A stretch of 64,000 bases of DNA, taken from contig JAEUHK010000018.1 in assembly GCA_016795465.1 (NCBI GenBank), forward strand, positions 1-64,000. The letters are read 5' to 3'. This document shows positions 53,801-61,954 of the stretch, one piece after another. The position numbers were made by a program, and so were the translations under genes. Numbering within the stretch: the first letter of the stretch is position 1; each line of letters begins with the position of its first letter. The notes below the pieces were generated by a model. The model worked only from the letters and a program-made list of their open reading frames with translations, searched no databases and was not told where the DNA came from. Source of the stretch: Verrucomicrobiaceae bacterium (GTDB lineage Bacteria > Verrucomicrobiota > Verrucomicrobiia > Verrucomicrobiales > Verrucomicrobiaceae).

Positions 53801-56800
53801 TCACGTTTTCGAGCGGCTCTTCGGAGAGGTTGTTGAGGGCGAGGCTGGCGTGGAAGGCATCCCGGCTGAGCACGGCATCCTGGTCGATTTGCAGCTTCAC
53901 GCGGGCGCAAACGCCACCGCCCTCGGTGAGGAAGGCATAGACCTGCGACTCGGTCACGTCGAAGCCATCGAAGGGAGTTTCATAACCGGCCAGCTCGGCG
54001 CAGTCATAGGCGTCGATGACGTCCTGGCCGAGGTTTTGCAGCACATCGAAGGTGATGAAGTCCGTGCTGTCGCCCGGAGGCACCTCGGCGAGACTGCCGA
54101 TATCGGCCTCCCAGTAGGCGATGCTGCGATTCCAACGCTGGAGGAAGGCGGTCACCTGGGCGGGGGAGACGCCGGTGGGCGGCGTCAGGGCCTGCAGGAA
54201 GGCGATCTCTGCGGTGGAGAGGCTTTCCTGCTCCTCGCTGGCAGGCTGGATGCGGTCATAAAAGGCCTGCATGAAGGTGAAGAAGCTCTGATCCGGCACG
54301 CGGGCCGTCCACACCGGATCACCAAAGAGGTGCTCGTAGAGCTCACGCACCGTGCGGGTGTTGCCGTTCCATTTTTCGAGCAGGACGAGCGGTGAGACGC
54401 CCACCACATTTCCAGGCACACAGCACGGCGGCGTGCCGGTGCCGCCACCAAAGGCCAGCGTCAGCTCGTCATCGTAAATCGACTCCCCGAGGCCGATCTC
54501 GTCCTCAAACCGGATCAACGCCCAAAGGTCGAGAGCGTAGCGTTTCCGGCGTCCCTCCTTCGGCCGCAGATCGATGAGGTAGCCCCATTCGATAAATTTC
54601 GGCGGGCGGATGTATTCTCCATGCAGGCGGTGATCCGGGAGTCCACCATCATCGTCATCCCCACCCGGCCCTCCACCGACTTGTGGCAGGGGCGAGCAGG
54701 AAACGTTCGTGGCATAGCCAGAAGCCGCGCCGCCATTGCTGCCGAGCGAACCGCCGCTGGCCAAGGCGAACAACGGGAAGCCCGGGCAGTTGCCAGGCTC
54801 ACCACTGAAGGCCACCGGGGCGGCTCCACTCTGGGTGCCGCCACATGGATAGGTGTAACTAGCACCGCCATAGATGGAGGGGCAGCCCGAGGATGCAGGA
54901 GACGAAAAACTGGTCACGACGGCGCCGCCGCCACTTTCACTGCTCGCCGCTTCGCCAGCTTCGCCTTCGCCTTCGCTGCTCGCAGATGCCTCACCACCTC
55001 CACAGCAGGCGGCGGGGGCGGGTGCGGAGGGATTGTAGCGGATGATCGCGGGCACCACGATGCTCGTTTTCGCCGCGAGATCCCCCAGATCGGGACTGAG
55101 CACCTCGACGCTCCAGGCGCCTGAGCCGGTGAACTCCAGCTTCACATCATCCGCCCGGATCAGGCCGTGATTGGTCACGGTGAAGTTCACCTGCCGCTCC
55201 GGCGGGTCATTGGAGCTCAGTTGGATGAGGTTCGGCTCCACGGTGACGACGGGCTTCGGCACATTGGTCTCGAAGGTGGTGGTCAGCGTGACCTTCGTGA
55301 CATCCGGCACCTTCGTGGGCAGCACATTCCAAGTGTAGGTCACGGCGGTGAAGGGCAGAAACACCGTCTTCATCATCTCCGTGCCCGCCGGAATGACCAC
55401 GGTCTGGCGGGAGGAGCTGTGCTGCGGTGCGGAGACATCCAGGAGGTAAACCCCGGGCTGCAAACCGCTCAGCGTGCAGACGCCGGTGGCTCCGCTGCTG
55501 CCTGAGGCCACGGTGCTGCCGGTCTGCGTGTTCAGCAGCTTCACGACCGCGTTTTGCACCAAAGGATTGCCCTGGGAGTAGTAGGTGCCCTCATCCTCAC
55601 AGCGCACGGCGAGGCTGCTGGTGACATTCGTGGTCACTTCGATGTCAAAAGGCACGCTCAGGTCCGACTGCGCCCCGCGGAGGACGAGATTGCCCGTGTG
55701 ATGACCCAAGGTCGTGCCCGCAGGCGGGGCGATTTGGAAGGAAATCTCCATCTCTCCGCCAGAGGCCAGCGCCGCCGCAGGCATGGCCGTAAGCGGAGTA
55801 AACCACGGCATGGAGCCCGGCATGAGCACGCTGACCGGCCCGGTGGCCTGGCTGCCGATGTTGCTGATGTCCAGGCTCACGATGGTCTGCTGGCCACGCA
55901 GGGCGGTGGAACTCAACTGCACCGGATCGGCCGCGAGCTGGCTGAAAACGGGCATTTTCGTCACCTTCACCGGAAGGTCCAAAAGGGCTCCTTCCGAGCT
56001 GGTGAGGCGCAAATTCATCTCCGCGGTCTCCGGAGCCGCTGCGGTCACGCTGAGGCTCAAATTCACCGTGGTGCTGCTGAGGCCGGGAAGCGTGCCGTTG
56101 ATCACATTCGCGGTCGCGGTGACACCTGCGGGCACATTTTGCATCTGCGCCGTCACGCCGGTGAGCTGCGTGTCACCCGCATTCCGCAGGCTGATGGCCT
56201 GGAGGTGCGCCGGAGCGTCCACGATGAGGCGATGCGCCACCGCTTGCTCGTCCGTGGCAAAGCCCACGAGCGTGAACTGATCCTGCACCGGGGCATCTCC
56301 GGGCTCTCCGGGATGCTTTGCACCGAGGGTGTAAAGGCCAGCCTCTCCTGGCAGCGGCGTCCAAACGTGGCTGAAGGCCCCCGCGGCATCCGTGAGCACG
56401 GAAACGATGCGTGAGGTGTCACGCACGCGGATTTGCACATCCACCAGCGACGAAGCCGCCGGGCCGCCCGCTGTCCGCGTGGCGCTGCCCGTGAAGGTGA
56501 TCGGCTGCCCCATGCGCTCCACCGTGCTCGCGGTGGACACCACCGCCGTGTAGGCCGGCTGACAAACCACGGGCGCGGTGGAAAGACGTGTGTTGTTGGA
56601 CTCCACCAGCTCCTCCACGCTGTCCGCCGGGTCCGCCACGACGATGACCCAGTAGTCGCCGGAGGCTCTTGGCAGGCGCAGATTTTCCGTGCGGGTAAAT
56701 GTGCCATTCACCGCCATGCCCGCGTCGTAGGTGAAGGAGCCCACATAGTCGTCATCACCCGGCTCCGCATCCTCGGAAAGGTAGGTGCGCACTTGCACCG

Positions 56801-59800
56801 GACCGGCGTGAGGCAGCAGGCCGGCATTTCTCAGCGTCCAGGTGACCTGCAGCACATCCTCCGTGCCTGCGGTGGTGGCATGGGTGAGGCTGGTGAAGGT
56901 GAAATCCGGCAGCAACTCATCCGTCACGGCCAGCACGGCCTGGGCGTTTTGATAACCGGCCCCGCTGGCACTCAGCGTGATGTTTTGCGCCCCATCCGCC
57001 ACGCCGTCATCCGTGCCCGTCACGGTGAAGCTCACGCTGGCCTGGTTCGCGGGAATGGTGACCTGCGCCGGCAGGGAAATCTGGCCTGCAGGCGAAGGTG
57101 TGAGCGTCACGAGCACCGCGGAGGCCGTCACCGGCGCACGACTGACCGTGGCCGTCACGCCCAGCCCCTCACGCACGAACGCAGCGGCAAAACCGAGGCT
57201 CAACTGCGGTCCCTCATCATCCGTGATGGACAGCGTGCGCACCGGACTCTGCGCCAGCAGGGCTCCGTTCGCCGAAAGCAGCCTCGCCTGGAGCGTCACA
57301 GTCTGTGCCCCATCCACCAAGGCGTCATCGATCACACTCAGCGGCACCTGAGTGCCCGGCGAAAGGGCGGGAATCGTCACCGTGGCAGGCACGGAGAGAG
57401 CACCGGCGGCTCCGGTGGCCACGATTTGCAGCGTCAGTGCCTCCGCATTCAGCGGACTGCGGGTGAAGGTGGCCGTCACCGCCCCTGCGCCCGCGTTTTC
57501 CGGCACCTCGGTCAGGCTCAGCAGCAGGTCGAGAGCCGGAGCGTCATCATCATTCACGGTGAGCAGACGGGTGGCAGGCTCCACGCCGGTGGCCGTCGCC
57601 GAGAGCGTGAAGGTCTTCACCGGCTCGATGACGGTGTCCTGCACGGCTGTCAGCGTGAAGGAAGCACTCGTCTGGCCCGCCAGCACGGTGACAAACTCCG
57701 GGTAGTCCAGCTCCACATCCGTCCCGGCATTCAGCTCCACGGTTTTGTTGCTCGTGGGAGCCTGGCTGAGCGTCACGGTGATCGTCGTGCTCTGACCTTC
57801 CGTCAGCGTGACCTCGGCAGGCAAGATGGAAAGCAACGGCGGCGTGGGCTGCTGCGTCACCTTCACCGGGAAGGAGAACTGACTGGAGCCACCGCGGTTC
57901 GTGGAGCGCAGGGTGAAGATGTTGTCCGCTCCGGCCAGCAAGGCGGCACTGAGGCTGAAGCTGCCATTCACATCCACGACCACGCCGCCATCGACCTCCA
58001 CGCCGTTGCGGAACAGCGCCAGCGTCGCGTCTGCACTGGCCGTGCCGGAAAGCGTGATGGTTTCATTCGTCGTCACCGTGCCATCCGCCGGGCTGGTGAT
58101 CACCGGACGGATCGGCGGTGCCAGCGACACCGTGACCGCTCGCGTGACCTCCACCGGCGTCGGCTGGCTGTCATAAACCCGCGCGATCAGCGTCATCGCA
58201 CCATCCGGCGTGCTCAGCAGCGACCACGGCACCTGGATGCCATCGCCGAAGTGAGTGTCCTCGCCGATCAGCACCGGCGTGTCCGTGCCCGTCTGGCGCA
58301 GGAAACTCACTTTCTGCACCGATTCCGTGCTAACCAGCTCCACTGAGAGGCTTCCGCTCCGGGTAAAGCCATCGCCAGGCCTCACCGGGCTGCCATTGAA
58401 CAAAACCTCCGCCACCAGCGGTGCCGGGCGGATGTCATAGACATAGGTCACCACCTCGCTGTCCGTCAGACCGGCCGCGGAGGCCCGCGTGCGCAGCACC
58501 GTCGCCGTGGTGAAGGTCAGCGGACCTGCATAAACGGCGGACGTGGCATCCGGCGGGCTGCCATCCGTGGTGTAGCGCACGACAGCAGACGGCGTGCTGC
58601 TGCTCAGCGTCACGGTGATGCTGCGATCATGAGCTCCAGCGGGCACATCGGCCAAAGCGGGTGCGGCTTGGCCGGGCGTGGCACTGTCATGCTCCACCAC
58701 GAATGAAAAGGCCCCGAAAATGCCGCCCCCAGGAGCCTCGCGATTATCAAACCACAGGGCCTGACGACCCGACATGCGCTGAGCGAGCTGCAAGTGATGC
58801 TCATCGCCGCCGCCGTTGTTTGGTTCACCCGAAATCCAGTCTGTGAAGCCAAAGACGCCCTCGCCATTCACCCAGGTCCAGCCTCCCGCTGGCTCGACGG
58901 AGCCTACGGGCTGGTAACCACCCACAAACGGCCCATGCCCCGCAAACGGCGTGAATGCCCCCGCTGTGAGCAACGAAAGCTGGTAAACATGCTCGTTTTC
59001 ACCCGCCGAGGTCAAAGTGGCCAGATGACCGCCTCGCGACTGCGCAATGGCACTGGCCTGATTCCACGTGACCGGCGATGAGAAGGCGAAAACCTCGTAT
59101 TGATGCCCTGAACCGCCTTCCGAAGGATGCCAGATGCCCGTCCGCGCCGGCTCCATCCGGATCTGGTAAAACGCATCCGCCGTGCTGCCATCCACGGAGC
59201 CTGACTTGAAGGCCCGCACCCGCAGCAGCGTGTCCGCCGTGACATTCAGCGGCGCGGAAAATTCCGCACTCGCCGCCGTCGGCACACTGCCATCCGTCGT
59301 GTAGCGCAGCGTGACGCCGCTGGTGACATGGCTGGCTGTCACACTCACCGGCCCGGAGTAGCTGCCCGGAGGCGGAGAGAAGGTAGGCAGGTCGAGCGCA
59401 CCGGAACCCGTGGTGTAGCGAGCCGCCAGATAAGCCTCCACGGACTGCCTTTCCGTGTCATCCAGCGCACGGTCATACACGATCACCTCCGCGATCTGCT
59501 GCATCATCGGATCGATGGCCTGCCCTTCCCCGCCGCCCAGCGCCAGCCTGCCCGGCACACCCGCCGTGTGCGTGGCCGTGGTGGTCACATTCACGCCATT
59601 CGCATGCACCGTGGTCCCGGTGGCGCTGTTCGTCATCACCGCCACGGTTTCGGCACCACGCTGGATCTCCTCATTCCGCACCCAATCGCCGCTGTGATAG
59701 CCATCACTACGGATGAACCAATGCGGCCCGGCGCTGTTCTGGGTGACGTAACCGCCCTCCGCATAGAAATCGAAGCTCTGCGCCCTCTCAAACACCACAA

Positions 59801-61919
59801 ACACCGTCGAAGGCCGCTGAAAGTCCATCAACCCACCGCCCAGCATCCCATCCTGCCCGCCATCGAACTGCAAAGCCGGCTGACCATGAAAAGAGGCCTG
59901 CTGGCGGTCCGGACGACGCTCCGGGATGCCCTGGAACAAATCATTCCCATGCCCGCTGCGGTCTCCCCAGCGCTCCACCGCACCGCTGGCATCCAGCGTG
60001 AGCCCTTGATCCGCCCGCACCCACATTTTCAGCCCGCTGGCCACCGGCGGAGCTGCCGCCGCCGCGGTGTAAACCGCATCCACCACCGCGCTGGATGCCC
60101 GACCGGCCTTGAAAGCCCGCGCCCGCACCGTGGTGCCTGCCGCCGCGCTGAAACTGCCGCTGTAAAGCGTGCTCGTCGCCGTCGGCTCGCTGCCATCCGT
60201 GGTGTAGCGCAGCTCCGCACCGCTGGTCGCGGAGGTCATTGTCACCGTGGTGCTGCCGCTCACGATCTGGCTCACCGGGCTGATCACCGGTGCCGCCGTG
60301 CGCACGCCGCTGAGGCCATAACGCTGCGCCAGATAGGCCTCCACCGCGTCCCGCTCTGAATCCGTCAGCGCATCGCTGAAGGCGATCACCTCCGCCACCC
60401 GCACCGCCACCGGTTCCAACTCACCGCCGCTGCCACCGCCCAGCGCCAGCCTGCCGGGCGCTCCCGTTGTCGCCGAGGCATCGTGAGTCCAGTCCGCTCC
60501 ATCCACATGCACCCGCGTGAAGGAGGGCGAATTCGTCATCACCGCCAAACTGCGGCGATTCCGCCCCGGGAAGGCATTTCGCAGCGTCGTCCCGCCCGAT
60601 GAAAAGCCCCCCGTGTTCATCACCCAGCGTGGTGAGGCGCTGTTTTGCAGCACCGTGCCGTTTCCGATGTAAAAATCGTCGTTGGCCTCCCGCTCGAAGA
60701 CCATGAAGACCGTCGAAGGCCGCCCCAGATTCATGCCCGCTGGTGCTTGGAGACCATCGTCCGAGCCATCAAAGGCAATCGAGGTCTGCCCGCCGAGCGA
60801 TCCGGCCTTCACCTGCGGCTGAAGCTGCGGCGTGGACTGCGTGAAATGATTCCCCGCTCCGCTCAGATCCTGCCAGACCTCCACCGCCCCGGAGGAATCC
60901 GTCGTCACCCCCATGTCCGCCCGGCTCCACAGCACCAGGCCGCTGCTCGGGAAAGGCATCGCCGAGCCCAGCGTGTAAATCCCATGCGCCAGACCGCTGC
61001 TGGGACGGCCCGTTTTAAACGCCCGCGCCTTCACCGTGGTGCCCGCCGGCACCGTGAAAGCCCCGCTGTAAAGCGTGCTCGTGGCGGAGGGCTCCGTGCC
61101 GTCCGTGGTGTAGCGGATCACCGCGCCCGACGTGCTCACGCTCATGGTCACATTCACCGGAGCGCTCGCGATCTGGCTCGCTGGCGAGATCACCGGCACC
61201 GCCACCGGCGGAGCCGGAAAGGCATAACGCTGCGCCAGATAAGCCTCCACCTCCTGCCTTTCACCGTCCGACAGCTCCCGGTCATACACGATCACCTCCG
61301 CGATCTGCTGGCTCATCGGGTCAAAACCATGCCCTTCCCCGCCACCGAGCCCCAGCCGACCCGGCGCTCCCGTGACCTGCGAGGCATCGTGCGTCCAGTC
61401 ATGACCATTCACATGCACCCGCGTCCCGGTGGCCGACGAGGTCATCACCGCCAGCGATTCCTCTCCCACGCCGGGAAACATCCCGTAACGCACCCACGAG
61501 CCCGAGTGAAATCCATCGCTGCGGACGAACCAATGCGGCTCCGCACTGCTTTGCAGCACATAGCCGCCATTTCGGAAAACATCGCCCGTGTCCACACGCT
61601 CGAAGACCACAAACACCGTCGATGGCCGGGCAAAATTCATCCCACTGGCCCCCAGCAGCCCGTCATCCGTGCCATCAAACCGCAGCGACGCCTGCCCGCC
61701 GATGCCCAGCGAGACCAGCGCCGGCCGTTTGTTCACATCCGACTGCGCAAAATGCCGCCCATTGCCCGACTGGTCCTGCCATTCCTGCACCCTCCCCGAA
61801 GCATCCGTCACCACGCCCACATCCGCCCGCCACCAGCCCGCATAACCGGACACCGGCGGCATCTGCGCCTGGGCAAAAGTGACGAACAAAACAAGGAACA
61901 GGATCGAAAAAGGCTTCAT
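50835..61919 (-). CDS. Giant multidomain extracellular protein, 3,694 residues
   Basis: Signal peptide MKPFSILFLVLFVTFAQA. Three similar units (about residues 20-320, 325-625 and 628-925) each combine a LamG-like sandwich (WWRADVGVVTDASGRVQEWQ-type start, IAEVIVYDRELSDGERQ end) with a chitobiase/hexosaminidase-C-terminal-like module (YTTDGTEPSATSTLYSGAF). A C-type-lectin-like domain follows (about 927-1080: VTWNQASAIAQSRGGHLATL, WISGEPNNGGGDEHH), then a fourth chitobiase-like module, Calx-beta-like repeats (about 1360-1650), a CARDB-like repeat (about 1672-1780), a carboxypeptidase-regulatory-like turn (about 2125-2177) and a Cys/Gly/Glu-rich low-complexity stretch (about 2300-2420). After an unassigned region come cadherin-like repeats (about 3197-3277, 3534-3614). 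It ends in a short beta segment (YRVEASDDLQSWQNRGNA) that is typical of verrucomicrobial surface proteins and may be a sorting tag. Residue numbers are approximate. Confidence 0.9.
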   Translation of the reverse strand: MKPFSILFLVLFVTFAQAQMPPVSGYAGWWRADVGVVTDASGRVQEWQDQSGNGRHFAQSDVNKRPALVSLGIGGQASLRFDGTDDGLLGASGMNFARPSTVFVVFERVDTGDVFRNGGYVLQSSAEPHWFVRSDGFHSGSWVRYGMFPGVGEESLAVMTSSATGTRVHVNGHDWTHDASQVTGAPGRLGLGGGEGHGFDPMSQQIAEVIVYDRELSDGERQEVEAYLAQRYAFPAPPVAVPVISPASQIASAPVNVTMSVSTSGAVIRYTTDGTEPSATSTLYSGAFTVPAGTTVKARAFKTGRPSSGLAHGIYTLGSAMPFPSSGLVLWSRADMGVTTDSSGAVEVWQDLSGAGNHFTQSTPQLQPQVKAGSLGGQTSIAFDGSDDGLQAPAGMNLGRPSTVFMVFEREANDDFYIGNGTVLQNSASPRWVMNTGGFSSGGTTLRNAFPGRNRRSLAVMTNSPSFTRVHVDGADWTHDASATTGAPGRLALGGGSGGELEPVAVRVAEVIAFSDALTDSERDAVEAYLAQRYGLSGVRTAAPVISPVSQIVSGSTTVTMTSATSGAELRYTTDGSEPTATSTLYSGSFSAAAGTTVRARAFKAGRASSAVVDAVYTAAAAAPPVASGLKMWVRADQGLTLDASGAVERWGDRSGHGNDLFQGIPERRPDRQQASFHGQPALQFDGGQDGMLGGGLMDFQRPSTVFVVFERAQSFDFYAEGGYVTQNSAGPHWFIRSDGYHSGDWVRNEEIQRGAETVAVMTNSATGTTVHANGVNVTTTATHTAGVPGRLALGGGEGQAIDPMMQQIAEVIVYDRALDDTERQSVEAYLAARYTTGSGALDLPTFSPPPGSYSGPVSVTASHVTSGVTLRYTTDGSVPTAASAEFSAPLNVTADTLLRVRAFKSGSVDGSTADAFYQIRMEPARTGIWHPSEGGSGHQYEVFAFSSPVTWNQASAIAQSRGGHLATLTSAGENEHVYQLSLLTAGAFTPFAGHGPFVGGYQPVGSVEPAGGWTWVNGEGVFGFTDWISGEPNNGGGDEHHLQLAQRMSGRQALWFDNREAPGGGIFGAFSFVVEHDSATPGQAAPALADVPAGAHDRSITVTLSSSTPSAVVRYTTDGSPPDATSAVYAGPLTFTTATVLRTRASAAGLTDSEVVTYVYDIRPAPLVAEVLFNGSPVRPGDGFTRSGSLSVELVSTESVQKVSFLRQTGTDTPVLIGEDTHFGDGIQVPWSLLSTPDGAMTLIARVYDSQPTPVEVTRAVTVSLAPPIRPVITSPADGTVTTNETITLSGTASADATLALFRNGVEVDGGVVVDVNGSFSLSAALLAGADNIFTLRSTNRGGSSQFSFPVKVTQQPTPPLLSILPAEVTLTEGQSTTITVTLSQAPTSNKTVELNAGTDVELDYPEFVTVLAGQTSASFTLTAVQDTVIEPVKTFTLSATATGVEPATRLLTVNDDDAPALDLLLSLTEVPENAGAGAVTATFTRSPLNAEALTLQIVATGAAGALSVPATVTIPALSPGTQVPLSVIDDALVDGAQTVTLQARLLSANGALLAQSPVRTLSITDDEGPQLSLGFAAAFVREGLGVTATVSRAPVTASAVLVTLTPSPAGQISLPAQVTIPANQASVSFTVTGTDDGVADGAQNITLSASGAGYQNAQAVLAVTDELLPDFTFTSLTHATTAGTEDVLQVTWTLRNAGLLPHAGPVQVRTYLSEDAEPGDDDYVGSFTYDAGMAVNGTFTRTENLRLPRASGDYWVIVVADPADSVEELVESNNTRLSTAPVVCQPAYTAVVSTASTVERMGQPITFTGSATRTAGGPAASSLVDVQIRVRDTSRIVSVLTDAAGAFSHVWTPLPGEAGLYTLGAKHPGEPGDAPVQDQFTLVGFATDEQAVAHRLIVDAPAHLQAISLRNAGDTQLTGVTAQMQNVPAGVTATANVINGTLPGLSSTTVNLSLSVTAAAPETAEMNLRLTSSEGALLDLPVKVTKMPVFSQLAADPVQLSSTALRGQQTIVSLDISNIGSQATGPVSVLMPGSMPWFTPLTAMPAAALASGGEMEISFQIAPPAGTTLGHHTGNLVLRGAQSDLSVPFDIEVTTNVTSSLAVRCEDEGTYYSQGNPLVQNAVVKLLNTQTGSTVASGSSGATGVCTLSGLQPGVYLLDVSAPQHSSSRQTVVIPAGTEMMKTVFLPFTAVTYTWNVLPTKVPDVTKVTLTTTFETNVPKPVVTVEPNLIQLSSNDPPERQVNFTVTNHGLIRADDVKLEFTGSGAWSVEVLSPDLGDLAAKTSIVVPAIIRYNPSAPAPAACCGGGEASASSEGEGEAGEAASSESGGGAVVTSFSSPASSGCPSIYGGASYTYPCGGTQSGAAPVAFSGEPGNCPGFPLFALASGGSLGSNGGAASGYATNVSCSPLPQVGGGPGGDDDDGGLPDHRLHGEYIRPPKFIEWGYLIDLRPKEGRRKRYALDLWALIRFEDEIGLGESIYDDELTLAFGGGTGTPPCCVPGNVVGVSPLVLLEKWNGNTRTVRELYEHLFGDPVWTARVPDQSFFTFMQAFYDRIQPASEEQESLSTAEIAFLQALTPPTGVSPAQVTAFLQRWNRSIAYWEADIGSLAEVPPGDSTDFITFDVLQNLGQDVIDAYDCAELAGYETPFDGFDVTESQVYAFLTEGGGVCARVKLQIDQDAVLSRDAFHASLALNNLSEEPLENVTVFLKVLNPDGTPAGSGRFIIEAPATGGFTGPNVNTLAAGGTGTFDWTLIPTDQAAPTTDTPYLISGTILYVKGGELVTVEVETAAITARPIPELALKYFMQRDVFSDDPHTPAVEPSIPFSLAVMVENTGAGAASDLQIESSQPKIIENEKGLLIDFNILSTEVDGVGQLPGLRADFGTVAAGQRKTGRWLLSSSLHGHFIDYKAEMQHINPKGQERPPLITTTEIHEMIRQVRADRVTDDSQPDFLVNDVPDIADMPDTLHLSTGGTELVSVVLTPGSSTAPAPGQLHVPLTATMPAGWAYLRILDPANGAYQLTGITRSDGKVILMNTNAWVTDRTFIGFGVRPVRENVLHLLDHDSTGSYTLHYASLAAPDTTAPASSVAALPAQSRQGFSVSWSGTDDVAVSRYDIFVSTNGSPYTKWLEGTELTSALFLGTSGQTYAFYSVAIDSSGNAEAAPGLADASTTTSVLNQAPVLDLVPPQVTTEGALFTLQLHADDPDASGPISYALAAGSPAGIFVDPTTGLLTWVSGENDGGVTHTVTVVASDNSFPEGTASRSFTIQVQEQNSAPTIATPMFYTFPERTPISFELPGQDADVPNQTLTWSLTGTVPSGAVLAPALGTVSWTTPSVEDTTEIVFNYTVTDAGSPPLATSGQVILRIVETSTAPVLTLSSTMLDYEEGAPPMPVAADALVTDADSPHLNNGLLTVNLSAGASEGDSLVITPGAIDGAGTVTLAGNAVNVDGTPVGLLNTLSDTSFTLSMGSGATPALITRLLRHVTFVCDSDAPATSPRTLSIMLTDGDNGSSLPATRLIQVIPQEDTPIAGADTHTTIVDASIHLSHLLRNDRDPDGESLTLSLPSGVTTAGGTVTASAGVVTYTPPAGFTGTDTFSYTVTAGPGSATGQVTMRVVPAAEYLFQPTAITPPVAGSLTLEVPDVPNGTYRVEASDDLQSWQNRGNASPDATGTLRFTDGTVAGKDRRFYQFTRL

Positions 61920-61954
61920 GACCTCCTCGCATCCCCGGTCCGTGAAACCTTGTT

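Noticed and set aside
50106-54395. Long plus-strand frame of 1,429 codons antisense to the giant gene
   Set aside because: It reads low-complexity Gly/Ala/His/Arg sequence without domains and arises because the minus-strand gene has GC-rich third positions; the minus-strand frame has a signal peptide and many clear domains.
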